Below are positions 1 through 8,579 of a DNA stretch of 42,389 nt, piece after piece. The notes beneath the pieces are model-generated. The model searched no databases and had not been told where the DNA came from. It saw only the letters and a program-made list of their open reading frames with translations. The stretch's first letter is position 1, and each line of letters starts with the position of its first letter. The DNA is from Halostagnicola sp. A56 (GTDB lineage Archaea; Halobacteriota; Halobacteria; Halobacteriales; Natrialbaceae): the NCBI RefSeq assembly GCF_000691505.1, contig NZ_JMIP02000014.1, positions 669,756-712,144 of the forward strand. Reading direction: 5' to 3'. The position numbers were made by a program, and so were the translations under genes.

Positions 1-79
1 TGGATCTTTCTATGGTACGCTCTCTAAGGATCGTTTTCGTGCTCGTTCGCGAAACGCGAGCAGCTAATTTGGTCGCTGA

Positions 80-1068
80 TCACTGTGATCCAACTTTTCT
101 GAGCATCGTTTCCGAGCGCTCCCAGACGCGGGAGGTGACGAGTCGAGTGAGCACGAGCAACCCGATGAGTTCGACGAGCGTCTGCATGACGACCACCGAC
201 GGGACGATGGCGTACTCCGCCGGGAGCGCGAGCGCAAGCGGCAACACGACCAGCGAGTTACGCGTGACGGACGTGAACACGAGCGCCCGGCTCTCCCCGT
301 CAGGGAGCCGGAGGGCGGTCGCCGCCACCCGTCCGAGGACGGGCATAAGACACAGGAACGCGACGTAGACCGGTATCACGACCACGATCTGCTCGAGCGA
401 GTCCCGCACGCGTGGCAGTTGCGATGCGATGACGACGAGCAGCGTGGCTCCCATCATCGGAACGGGCAGCGACCCCATGAGCTCCTCCCATCGGCGGCCA
501 GCGTCGGCACGCCGACCCCACAGCTGCGTGAGCCACGCGAGCGTCAGCGGCCCGGCGATGAGAAAGAGAAACGCCTCGAGGAACGGCCCTGGTTCGATCG
601 TCGCCGCGATGTCCCGACCCATGAACGCCCAGAGATACATCGGTAACGAGAGCAACTGGACGAGCATCAACACGGGCGTCGCAGCGGTGAGTTGCCCCGC
701 GTCGCCCCCCGCCATGTCGGTGAACGCGATGACGTAGTCGATACAGGGCGTCAGCAATACCATGTAGACGCCGACGAGGATGACCGGATCGTCCGGGAGG
801 ACTCGAGCGAGGCCGAAGACGACGACCGGGACGACGAGAAAGTTCACCGCGAGCGCACCGGCCATGAACCGGCGGTTCGTCAGCGAGTTCCGGAGTTCGA
901 CGAGTGGGATCACGAGGAACGTCACGTAGAGCAAGACCGCCAGCACGGGTTGATGAGTCGCTCGAGGGCCGACGCCGTGTCGGGTCGGGCGAGTCCGACG
1001 CTGACTGCAGCGCCGACTGCGAGCGCGTAGACGCCGATCTGGTGGCGTTGCAACCAGCGCTGGTCCAT
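80..1068 (-). pseudogene. ACR3/bile-acid-symporter-like transporter, frameshifted
   Basis: This is a membrane transporter of the arsenical-resistance-3/BASS type, predicted to export arsenite or carry organic anions. The long C-terminal frame (about 290 residues) is a string of hydrophobic segments and contains TSVTRNSLVVLPLALALP, the helix signature seen in ACR3-like proteins of haloarchaea. The natural start is the ATG at 1066-1068. It opens MDQRWLQRHQIGVYALAVGA and runs in frame for 41 codons to the proline at 946-948. From there the correct continuation (VLAVLLYVTF) lies in another frame, as if one base were missing near 946. Read as given, the start frame stops after about 48 residues. 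Either the gene is inactivated or there is a single-base sequencing error. The substrate is inferred, and sodium-coupled organic anion transport is the alternative. Confidence 0.7.
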
Positions 1069-1156
1069 CTGGTCGACGTTGGTCGATATCGAGGAAGTAC
1101 CTTTGGATGCTCTCGCGGTTCGCTCGCTGTGTTTTGCTCCTGTCTCGAGCGGAGAA

Positions 1157-1178
1157 GCGCCGGGAGGGAGATTTGAAC
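1157..1178 (-). repeat. Partial copy of the tRNA-Ser 3' end
   Basis: These 22 bases match 1292-1313, the T-arm and acceptor 3' side of the tRNA-Ser gene, with one mismatch. The copy is downstream of the tRNA on the same strand, the geometry left by tRNA-directed integration (attL in the tRNA, attR as a 3'-end copy). Only about 115 bp separate the copies, so any element is gone. Confidence 0.6.
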
Positions 1179-1239
1179 AACGGCCAGACGTGCTCGCTAT
1201 CGCTGCGCGCGACTGGTCTCGTTCAAACTCCTCTATACG

Positions 1240-1292
1240 TTTTCACGACGACGGACGGCTCGCTTCGCTCACTGTCGTTGTCGTCGTGAAAA
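1240..1292. terminator. 13-bp inverted repeat just after tRNA-Ser
   Basis: TTTTCACGACGAC at 1240-1252 pairs perfectly with its reverse complement at 1280-1292. The right arm touches the 3' end of the tRNA gene and gives a TTTT run on the minus strand right after the discriminator base, so it may end tRNA transcription. The loop has the CTCGCTTCGCTC style common in haloarchaeal intergenic DNA. Confidence 0.5.
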
Positions 1293-1293
1293 G

Positions 1294-1378
1294 CGCCGAG
1301 AGGGAGATTTGAACTCCCGTGTCCGTGAGGACAGTAGATTTCGAATCTACCGCCTTGGCCGGGCTAGGCTATCTCGGC
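1294..1378 (-). tRNA. tRNA-Ser (CGA)
   Basis: Reading the minus strand, a 7-bp acceptor stem starts with GCCGAGA and closes with TCTCGGC at 1295-1301, followed by discriminator G. The anticodon stem-loop is GTAGA-TTCGAAA-TCTAC with anticodon CGA. A long variable arm (the GTCC/GGAC region) marks a class II tRNA, and the T-arm is GGGAG-TTCAAAT-CTCCC. The length is 85 nt with no intron and no encoded CCA. It decodes UCG serine codons. Confidence 0.93.
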
Positions 1379-1401
1379 TCAACTCGTAGTACCCGGCTAA
1401 C

Positions 1402-1417
1402 GTTTTTACGGGTTTCG
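1402..1417 (-). promoter_or_regulatory. BRE/TATA promoter of tRNA-Ser
   Basis: On the minus strand CGAAACC (BRE) precedes GTAAAAAC (TATA-like), centred about 27 bp before the first tRNA base. This is textbook archaeal promoter spacing. Confidence 0.7.
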
Positions 1418-1496
1418 ATTTTTCGCTCGAGTTGTTTCCGCGCCAACGTGACAACTAAGCAGAAAAGCTTTGAGCGTTCCGTCGTTGCATACCGCC

Positions 1497-2447
1497 ATGG
1501 ACCTCACACAGGCGAGCGCGGAGTGCGAGTCGGTTCTCGAGGAGATCGGCGACGCGGTCATCTGCGAGCGAGAGTTTCTCGAGACGATCCTCGTCGGCGT
1601 CGTCGGACGGGGACACGTCTTGCTCGAGGACGTCCCCGGGACGGGAAAGACCCTGACCGCCCGCAGCGTCGCCACCGCGCTCGGGCTCTCGTTCTCGCGC
1701 ATTCAGTTCACTCCCGACCTCCTGCCGGCCGACGTCACCGGCACGCACGTGTTCAACGAACGCGAGCGCGAGTTCGAGTTCAACGAAGGCCCCATCTTCG
1801 CGAACATCGTCCTCGCGGACGAGATCAACCGCGCGCCGCCGAAAACCCAGGCCGCGTTGCTCGAGGCGATGGAGGAGGGACAGGTCACCACCGACGGAGA
1901 AACGCGGCAGTTGCCACAGCCGTTTTTCGTCATCGCGACCCAGAACCCCGTCGAGCAGGAAGGCACTTTTCAGCTCCCGGAGGCGCAAGTGGATCGTTTC
2001 CTCGTCAAGACGTCGATGGGGTATCCGGACGAAGCTGGCGAGAGAGAGCTTCTCCGGCGGCGAGCCAGCCGGAACGACATGAGCCCCACCGTCGATCCGG
2101 TGTTAGAGTCCGAGACCGTCTCGGCGATTCGTGACGTTCCCGAATCGGTCCGCGTCGACGAGGACCTCCTCGAGTACGTCGTCTCGCTCGTTCGCGAGAC
2201 GCGATCGGACGGCCGGGTCGAGGTCGGCGTCTCCCCGCGAGGGACCCAGCGCCTGTTCGAGGCCACCCGCGCTCGCGCGACCCTCGCGGGCCGCGAGTAC
2301 GTCACGCCGGACGACATCAAGCGCGTAGCCGAACCGGTGCTCGCGCATCGACTCGTTCTCACCCCCGACGCGACAGTAAACGGCGTCGAAAAGTCGGCAA
2401 TCGTCGAGAGCGTCCTCGAGTCCGTCCCGGTTCCGACCCTCGAGTGA
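1497..2447 (+). CDS. MoxR-family AAA+ ATPase
   Basis: This 316-residue protein is an AAA_3/MoxR ATPase, a chaperone-like ATPase that usually helps assemble or activate von Willebrand factor A partner proteins. Visible motifs are Walker A (DVPGTGKT, residues 45-52), Walker B with the MoxR signature (VLADEINRAPPK, about 105-116), sensor 1 (ATQNP, 147-151) and a C-terminal AAA lid. The ATG at 1497 gives the usual family length; an in-frame alternative start lies nine codons earlier at 1470. The DUF58 and VWA genes that normally follow moxR are absent, and the next gene encodes an unrelated exported protein. The client is therefore unknown. Confidence 0.93.
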   Translation: MDLTQASAECESVLEEIGDAVICEREFLETILVGVVGRGHVLLEDVPGTGKTLTARSVATALGLSFSRIQFTPDLLPADVTGTHVFNEREREFEFNEGPIFANIVLADEINRAPPKTQAALLEAMEEGQVTTDGETRQLPQPFFVIATQNPVEQEGTFQLPEAQVDRFLVKTSMGYPDEAGERELLRRRASRNDMSPTVDPVLESETVSAIRDVPESVRVDEDLLEYVVSLVRETRSDGRVEVGVSPRGTQRLFEATRARATLAGREYVTPDDIKRVAEPVLAHRLVLTPDATVNGVEKSAIVESVLESVPVPTLE

Positions 2448-2591
2448 GCCACTCACACTCGTTTTACTTCCGGTGATCGGTGCCAGGACAGTTGCGGGCC
2501 CCGCACGGAGCGCAGAACTTCCCTCGAGTTTCGGCCACTGAAACCGACTTACCGTGGGGATAGGAATGAGCGATCGCACGTCAGTGAGGGT

Positions 2592-4286
2592 ATGACTAGA
2601 TGGAGTCGACGATCGGTATTGGGGGTCGGTGGTACCCTCGTGGCGGGTGGGTTGCTCGCTCCGGTCGGTGCGAGTGGCGCGAGCGCACAGTCGTCCGACG
2701 GGACGGTGGCCGCGCCGGATGGCTGGTCGTCCTATCACGGAAACCCAGGAAATACCGCGTACGTGTCGGCAGACGAGCCGATTCCCGAACCGCAGGCGAT
2801 CGCTTGGTCGTACGGCGAAGAAGGCGACATCGCTGTCGTCGACGGAACGGTGTACCTCCGGACGAGCGACGAGGTCCACGCGATCGACGACGAGACGGGC
2901 GAAGCGCTGTGGGTCGGCGAGGAAATCGGCGCAGACGGAACCCCCGCGGTAGCGGGAGAAGGCGTCTTCGTCGGCGGCGAGCAGTTGACCGCCCTCGAGT
3001 CCGAGACAGGCGACGTGCGCTGGCGAGAACAGTTCGACGACGGGGCGACCGTTCCCGATCCAACCGTCGCCTTCGATCTGGTGTACGTCGTCGTCGACGG
3101 CACCCTCTACGCGTTCGACGCGGGCGACGGCTCGGTCGTCTGGGAGCGATCGACGGTTCAACTCGAGACGAGCGGTGGCTCCGAGGAACTGTCTTTCGAG
3201 GCGATTCCGGTGGCCGTCGCGAACGACCTCGTGTACGCGGCGGTCGGTGACGCCGGCTTCGTCGCGCTCGATGCGACGACGGGCGAACGGGAGTGGTCGT
3301 ACTGGTGGAAGTACTCGAGCGATCCCCACGGCTACCTCGTGGCGACGGGCGAGCGCCTCTACACCGGGGACATCTCGGACGCGGCCGAAAGCCCCGTCCT
3401 CGACGCGAAGACCGGCGAACGGGTCGCCAACATCTCGTTTCGGTTTCCGCTGGCGGTGACCGACGACGTACGGGTCAGAACGAACCGACACAGCATGCGG
3501 GTAACACACCACGAGACCGACAAGAGTTGGTCGATCGGCGGTTCGGTCGACCAGTGGGGCCGACCCGTGATCGTCGGCGAAACGGTCGTCGTCCCATCAC
3601 ATCTGATGGCCGACGAGCCGGCGATATTCGCGTTCGACCTCGCGGACGGAAGCCGTCGCTGGGCGTTCGGATTCGGAGAGTTCGACATCAACACGCTCGA
3701 CGAACTGAACTGGCCGAGTGACTCCTTCGTCGCGACCGAGGAGACGATTTACATCACCAGCCCCAATCAGGTCGTCGCGATACGCCCGTCCGGCGGCGAG
3801 GAACGCGAGACCGACTCGACGGACACAGAGGTCGAAAACGGAGGACCGGATGGCGGTGGGGAAAACGCGACTGACGAAGGTGCCGACGGTGGCGCAGGCG
3901 GGGAGAACGGAACCGACGACGTGACGGACCTCGAAGACATCATCGACTCGGAGAACGCGACGACCAGTCCCGGGAACGAGAGCGACCCGACGAACGCGTC
4001 GAACGGCTCGAGCGGGACGGCCGCAAACGGAAGCGAGGGCGGAATCACCGGCGGTAACGAAAGTGTGAACGAGTCCCAGACTGCGGGCTCGAACGCGTCC
4101 AGCGACGGAGGTGCGAACGGTTCTACCGATGGCGGTGGGGATGAGGCCGCGAGCGACGATACTCCCGGGTTCACCGGCGGTGCGGGACTCGTCGGCGGCG
4201 GCCTCGCGCTCGAGTGGCTCCGACGTCGCAGTAAAACCGACGAATCGACGGCACAAACCGAACGGACCCTCGAATCAGACGATTGA
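2592..4286 (+). CDS. Tat-exported PQQ-like beta-propeller protein with PGF-CTERM-like anchor
   Basis: This is a 564-residue cell-surface protein. A twin-arginine signal (RRSVLG at 6-11, then a hydrophobic stretch to ASAQ near 33) sends it across the membrane folded. Residues about 45-400 carry repeated PQQ/WD-type blades with Trp-ending strands (EALWVGEE, GDVRWREQ, GSVVWERS, GEREWSYW, GSRRWAFG). They are related to PQQ-dependent dehydrogenases and BamB, but nothing here proves cofactor binding. Residues about 405-520 are a Gly/Asp/Asn/Ser linker dense in N-x-S/T sequons, suggesting N-glycosylation. TPGF at 524-527, a short hydrophobic stretch and LRRR at 543-546 resemble the PGF-CTERM signal cut by archaeosortase A, with 18 extra residues after it. 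The natural ligand is unknown. Confidence 0.88.
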   Translation: MTRWSRRSVLGVGGTLVAGGLLAPVGASGASAQSSDGTVAAPDGWSSYHGNPGNTAYVSADEPIPEPQAIAWSYGEEGDIAVVDGTVYLRTSDEVHAIDDETGEALWVGEEIGADGTPAVAGEGVFVGGEQLTALESETGDVRWREQFDDGATVPDPTVAFDLVYVVVDGTLYAFDAGDGSVVWERSTVQLETSGGSEELSFEAIPVAVANDLVYAAVGDAGFVALDATTGEREWSYWWKYSSDPHGYLVATGERLYTGDISDAAESPVLDAKTGERVANISFRFPLAVTDDVRVRTNRHSMRVTHHETDKSWSIGGSVDQWGRPVIVGETVVVPSHLMADEPAIFAFDLADGSRRWAFGFGEFDINTLDELNWPSDSFVATEETIYITSPNQVVAIRPSGGEERETDSTDTEVENGGPDGGGENATDEGADGGAGGENGTDDVTDLEDIIDSENATTSPGNESDPTNASNGSSGTAANGSEGGITGGNESVNESQTAGSNASSDGGANGSTDGGGDEAASDDTPGFTGGAGLVGGGLALEWLRRRSKTDESTAQTERTLESDD

Positions 4287-4345
4287 TCGAACGGGCCGTG
4301 GAGTCAGACGATTGCTCGAACGGATCCTCGAATCGGACGACCGAC
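4259..4345. repeat. Three tandem copies of a 29-bp unit
   Basis: Units at 4259-4287, 4288-4316 and 4317-4345 each begin CGAACGG and share GARTCRGACGA at the same offset. The first unit contains the stop codon of the beta-propeller gene. The array fills most of the gap before the convergent ppc gene. Confidence 0.75.
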
Positions 4346-4348
4346 GAA

Positions 4349-7039
4349 TTACCCGGTGTTTTTCATTCCGGCCGCGATCCCCTTGACGGTCAGTCTGAGC
4401 GTTCGTTCCTCGACGTCAGTTCTGTGGGATTGATCCAGCAGGTACGTCTGCAGTACGTTCAACGGATCGACGTAGGGATTTCGTCGCTCCAAGTTCTCGC
4501 CAAGCCAGTCGCGAGTGTGTAACTGGTCGCGCCGACCGATCGTCGTGACGTACTCGGCGGCTTGCTCGTACTCGTCGGTGAGGCGGGAGAAAAACTCCTC
4601 GCGCAGGTCGTCCTCGGCGAGGTCGGCGTACTCCGCGGCGATCTCGAGTTCGGTTCGCGACAGCGAGAGCGCGGCGTTGTCGAACGCCGAACGGAAGAAC
4701 GCCCACTCGTCGTACATCTCTTGGAGCGTCTCTATCGAGCCGCCATCGTCCAGATACGCGCTCACGCCCGCGGCGATCGCGTACCAGCCGGGGAGGATAC
4801 ACCGCGACTGGGTCCACGAGAAGACCCACGGGATCGCCCGCAGGTCCTCGACCGTCCGCTCGCTACTGCGGGAGGCGGGCCGCGAGCCCAGGTCCAGATC
4901 CTCGATGACGGTGATCGGCGTCGCCTGTTCGAAGTACTGGACGAAGCCGTCGCTCTCTAAGAGGTCGCGATACTCCTGTCGAGCGGCGGTCGCCATGGTC
5001 TCCATGGCCTCGAACCACTCCTCGCGGATCTCCTCTTCGGGCTGGTTGATCGCGTTTCGGCGTGCGCGAAGCTGGGCGTTTAACATCTGTTCGATGTTTC
5101 GCTCAGCGATGCGCGGGTTGCCGTACTTCTCGGCGATCGCCTCGCCCTGTTCGGTGAACTTGACCTGCCCCGTCACGGTGCTGTTCGGCAGCGCCAGCAA
5201 CGCCTCGTTCATCGGGCCGCCACCGCGAGAGATCGAGCCGCCGCGGCCGTGGAACAGCCGCATCGTCACGTCGTAATCGTCGCAGATCTCGCCCAGCCGG
5301 CGCTGGTTCTTGTACAGCGACCAGTTCGCCGCGAGGAAGCCGTTTTCCTTGTTCGAGTCCGAGTACCCGAGCATGATCTCCTGGGTTCGCCCGCGGGCTT
5401 CCAGCGCCTTGGCGTAGGCCTCGTTCTCGAAGAGCGTCCCCATGATGCGGCGGGCACCCGAGAGGGCGTATTCGGTCTCGAGCAGTGGGACGATGTCGAT
5501 TCCGCAGTGTTCGGGCAGCGAGACGATGCCCGATTGATCGGCCAGAAACAGCACCTCGAGGACGTGGCTCGGCTCGTCGGTCATCGAGATGGCGTAGGTG
5601 TCGATCGCCTCGACGCCGTACTCGGTCTGCCAGTCCGCGAGTTCGTCGAAGAGGGTGAGCACGCGCGCCGAAGCGTCAGAAAGGTCTTCGACGGCCTCGA
5701 GGTCGATAACCGTCTCGTCTTGTAAGACGGCGTCGGTGAGGAACTCGACGCGCTCGTCCTCCGAGAGCCCGCGGTAATCGATTCCCTCGCGCTCGAGGGC
5801 CTCGGCGATGGCGTCGGTGTGTTTCGCCTGATGTTCGCGGAGGTCGAGACTGGCCAGCGAGAAGCCGAACGTCTCGACCTGCCGGAGAATCGGGTCCACG
5901 TGAGCCTCGACGACGGTTTCCGCGCCGTTTTCCCGCAGGCTGGTGGCGATCAACTCGAGGTCGCCCAGGAGTTCGTCGGCGTCCGGATAGCCCCCCGGAC
6001 GGACGTCGCCGACCCGATCGAGTCGCTCGCGCATCAGCTTCAACTTCTGTCGGTAGGGTTCGCCCGGATACCGGGTCTCCGCGGTCTGTGCGCTGCCGGG
6101 CAGGCGCTCACGGTCGGTTTCGAGGCTCGCCTCGAAGGGGCCGTCGACCTCGAGGCGGCTGCCGTCCTGACTCAGGACGCCGGACAGGCGTTTGAGCTGT
6201 TCGCGGTACCGCTCTAAGACGACCGAGCGCTGGCGTTCCAAGGTGTTCGCGGTGACTTCGGGGGTGACGTAGGGGTTTCCGTCGCGGTCGCTGCCGGCCC
6301 ACGACCGGAACTCGAACAGCTTCGGCAGGTCGACGTCCCCCTCGAGTTCGTCCTCGAGCGCGACGCCGAACTCGTCGTATACTTCTCCGACGACGTCGAA
6401 GAGGGTGTTCTCGAGGTACCACTGCACGTTTCGGGCCTCGTCTTCGGGTTCGGGCTGGCGTTTGCGAACCTGCGGCGTCTGCCAGAGGCTCGTCACTTCC
6501 GCGTCGACGTCGCGCCAGACCTGGCTTCGCTCCTTGTCGGTCAAGAGCCGTTCGTCGAGCGTCTCGAGGTGGTTCGCGACCGCCCGGAGCTTGGATTTGA
6601 CCGTTTTCCGCCGCGCTTCCGTCGGGTGGGCGGTAAACGTCGGTTCGATGAGCACGTCGTCGAGGATCTGCTGTGCGGTCTCGAGATCCTCCTCGCCGAG
6701 TTCCTCGGCGACCATCTCGAGGCTATCCGCGAGCGAGCCCTCCTGTGACCCCTGCCGGATCGACCGAACTCGCTCTCGCTCTTCGGCGAGGTTGATCAGT
6801 TCGAAGTACGTCGTAAACGCGCGGGCGACGATCCGCTGTTGGTGGGGCGAGAGTCCCTCAAGTTCGGAGATTAGTGGATCCCGACTCTCGAGGTCGCCGG
6901 AGCGGTACTCGATCGCGGTCTGTCGACACGACTCAACCGTGTCGAACGCCCGCCGTGAGGTCTGTTGCTCGAGGACGTCACCGAGCAGTGCACCCAGTTC
7001 GCGTACGTCCTGTCGGACGTCCCTGTTGTGCAGGTCCAT
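4349..7039 (-). CDS. ppc: Phosphoenolpyruvate carboxylase
   Basis: This enzyme adds bicarbonate to phosphoenolpyruvate to make oxaloacetate, refilling the TCA cycle in the cytoplasm. At 896 residues it is the length of the bacterial-type enzyme, not the short archaeal-type PepcA. Diagnostic motifs are FTAHPTEARR with catalytic His138 (the same number as in E. coli), GSDRDGNPYVT, LDLREHQAKH, LGYSDSNKENG, RLFHGRGGSISRGGGP with the essential arginines, and the C-terminal GMKNTG that contributes to the allosteric site. The ATG at 7039 follows a TATA-like box. An IclR-type regulator gene lies upstream on the same strand across a 273-bp AT-rich gap, so the two are probably transcribed separately. 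Confidence 0.97.
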   Translation of the reverse strand: MDLHNRDVRQDVRELGALLGDVLEQQTSRRAFDTVESCRQTAIEYRSGDLESRDPLISELEGLSPHQQRIVARAFTTYFELINLAEERERVRSIRQGSQEGSLADSLEMVAEELGEEDLETAQQILDDVLIEPTFTAHPTEARRKTVKSKLRAVANHLETLDERLLTDKERSQVWRDVDAEVTSLWQTPQVRKRQPEPEDEARNVQWYLENTLFDVVGEVYDEFGVALEDELEGDVDLPKLFEFRSWAGSDRDGNPYVTPEVTANTLERQRSVVLERYREQLKRLSGVLSQDGSRLEVDGPFEASLETDRERLPGSAQTAETRYPGEPYRQKLKLMRERLDRVGDVRPGGYPDADELLGDLELIATSLRENGAETVVEAHVDPILRQVETFGFSLASLDLREHQAKHTDAIAEALEREGIDYRGLSEDERVEFLTDAVLQDETVIDLEAVEDLSDASARVLTLFDELADWQTEYGVEAIDTYAISMTDEPSHVLEVLFLADQSGIVSLPEHCGIDIVPLLETEYALSGARRIMGTLFENEAYAKALEARGRTQEIMLGYSDSNKENGFLAANWSLYKNQRRLGEICDDYDVTMRLFHGRGGSISRGGGPMNEALLALPNSTVTGQVKFTEQGEAIAEKYGNPRIAERNIEQMLNAQLRARRNAINQPEEEIREEWFEAMETMATAARQEYRDLLESDGFVQYFEQATPITVIEDLDLGSRPASRSSERTVEDLRAIPWVFSWTQSRCILPGWYAIAAGVSAYLDDGGSIETLQEMYDEWAFFRSAFDNAALSLSRTELEIAAEYADLAEDDLREEFFSRLTDEYEQAAEYVTTIGRRDQLHTRDWLGENLERRNPYVDPLNVLQTYLLDQSHRTDVEERTLRLTVKGIAAGMKNTG

Positions 7040-7077
7040 AACATGGTTGTGATCCTCCCCCTTGAAAAACCCGATGG

Positions 7078-7085
7078 AATTAAAA
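7078..7085 (-). promoter_or_regulatory. TATA-like box of ppc
   Basis: TTTTAATT on the minus strand is centred about 42 bp before the ppc ATG. It would place the transcript start near 7054 with a leader of about 15 nt and no Shine-Dalgarno sequence. Confidence 0.5.
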
Positions 7086-7312
7086 CCTTTACTACGATTA
7101 TTGTTCGTACGTGCATTCGTCGATCGTCGAATATATTGTGATATCGGTGATACTGTCTCTAATTCAATTATAGTGTCTATAGAGTGATTTAGAACGCCTG
7201 GCGGGCTCGATGAAAAAACAGTTATTGTTTATCACGTCGTCGGAGCGAAAGGGGCTCAGCAGAAAACTATCGATCGATCATAGAGCTCATTACATACATA
7301 TTGTTGTAATGT

Positions 7313-8092
7313 CTACCGAAACAGTTCCGATTCGAGCGAACTGATTTCCTCTATTAGCAGCTGTGCGATCTCCTCAGTCGTCGACTCGTCGACGGCCATG
7401 CGATACGTGGGTCCGCCGATCGAGAATGCGCCGACGACCTCGCCTTCGGGCCTCGTGACGGCCGCACCGATGGACCGATATCCGTCGATCAGTTCCTCGT
7501 CGTTGACTGCGTATCCGCGGCGCCGGATCGTCTCGAGTTCGTCGAACAGGGTTGACTCGTCGGTGACGGTGTCATCAGTCGTCGCCGGAAGTCCCCACCG
7601 ATCGATGATTTCTCGGACACGCGATTCGGGCATCGACGCCAGCAAGACCTTGCCCGAGGCGCAGTTGTGCATGTAGAATCGGTTGCCCGCCCGGAACGGA
7701 CTGGATTCCGACAGTCCCTGTCGGGTCGACTCGCCGATCGAGTACTCGAGAGAGTACGCACGGCCGTTTTCCTCGACGATGAAGTCGGCCTCGTGGCCGG
7801 TTTTCTCGGCGAGGGAGTAGACGTGTCGCCGCGCCGTCGCGTACAACGGGTTCCGTTCGCGTGCGTGCTCGCTGAACGCGAGGAACTGGAGACCGATGTG
7901 GTAGGTATCGCCGTCTCGGACGAGAAATCCCTCGTCTACCAGCGTGTGGAGATGGTTATGGACGGTGCTTTTCGCCAGTTCGAGGCGGCTGGCCAGTTCG
8001 CTCAGCGTGGCACCGTCACTGTCGCGGACCGCGCGAACGAGTCCGAGTGACGTTTGTGTCGTCTTAACCGGCCGAGGGCGATCGTCCGTCAT
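7313..8092 (-). CDS. IclR-family transcriptional regulator
   Basis: This is a 259-residue DNA-binding regulator. Residues about 10-65 form the winged helix-turn-helix (TLSELASRLELAKSTVHNHL). The remainder is the IclR effector domain, with NCASGKVLLA, GYAVNDEELIDGYRSIGAAV and EVVGAFSIGGP. The start chosen is the ATG at 8092; an upstream in-frame ATG at 8146 would add 18 residues with no family resemblance and would put the start codon upstream of an operator-like site. Three 17-bp GTTC-N9-GAAC elements lie upstream, the nearest 34 bp from the start, which suggests autoregulation. The effector and targets are not known. The neighbours ppc and the proline-degradation enzymes are candidates by position only. 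Confidence 0.92.
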   Translation of the reverse strand: MTDDRPRPVKTTQTSLGLVRAVRDSDGATLSELASRLELAKSTVHNHLHTLVDEGFLVRDGDTYHIGLQFLAFSEHARERNPLYATARRHVYSLAEKTGHEADFIVEENGRAYSLEYSIGESTRQGLSESSPFRAGNRFYMHNCASGKVLLASMPESRVREIIDRWGLPATTDDTVTDESTLFDELETIRRRGYAVNDEELIDGYRSIGAAVTRPEGEVVGAFSIGGPTYRMAVDESTTEEIAQLLIEEISSLESELFR

Positions 8093-8125
8093 GGTTCGAG
8101 GGTGTCGTGTCGTCTGCGCATAAGC

Positions 8126-8142
8126 GTTCGGAATGTGTGAAC
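8126..8142. promoter_or_regulatory. Operator-like site 1, GTTC-N9-GAAC
   Basis: GTTCGGAATGTGTGAAC is an imperfect palindrome 34-50 bp upstream of the IclR start, around the expected promoter. It is nearly identical to the sites at 8304 and 8399. Confidence 0.55.
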
Positions 8143-8303
8143 ACAATTCTGCGATGTCTGTCAGATATCGAGTTTATTTCTTCAATTATCATCCTGTGAG
8201 TTTCTCATTCGGTACATCCGACACCGCCCATATATGTGGGTTGTTCCCACGACCGTTCGATTGCCGTCGATGGCAGAGCCGCGATTCCCGTCAGTGGTCT
8301 TCC

Positions 8304-8320
8304 GTTCGGAACGTGTGAAC
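8304..8320. promoter_or_regulatory. Operator-like site 2, GTTC-N9-GAAC
   Basis: GTTCGGAACGTGTGAAC differs from site 1 at one central base. Confidence 0.55.
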
Positions 8321-8398
8321 GGGCCGGCTACGGAGATGGGCGGATCGATCGAACGCACCAGTTGATCGCATCTCCAGATCGGAGCTGATCACCGGATC

Positions 8399-8415
8399 GT
8401 TCACGCATTCGGAAC
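8399..8415. promoter_or_regulatory. Operator-like site 3, GTTC-N9-GAAC (inverted)
   Basis: Read on the minus strand this is GTTCCGAATGCGTGAAC, two bases different from site 1. Together the sites give the consensus GTTCSGAAYGYGTGAAC. Confidence 0.55.
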
Positions 8416-8488
8416 GCCCCACCGTCGACGACAGCAGATCAGTTTTGCGCGGTCGGTCTCCGTGTCGGTCGTCGACCGGGACTCGGCG

Positions 8489-8579
8489 CTAATCAGCGCC
8501 GCAGTGACTCGTCAGACCGCAGTGTTGACACCAGTCGTCCGACGTGTCGGTCGGTCGCCCACAGAGCGGACAGTTTGGT

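Noticed and set aside
2103..3512. 469-codon minus-strand frame opposite moxR and the beta-propeller gene
   Set aside because: It overlaps two genes with strong motifs and has shadow-type composition.
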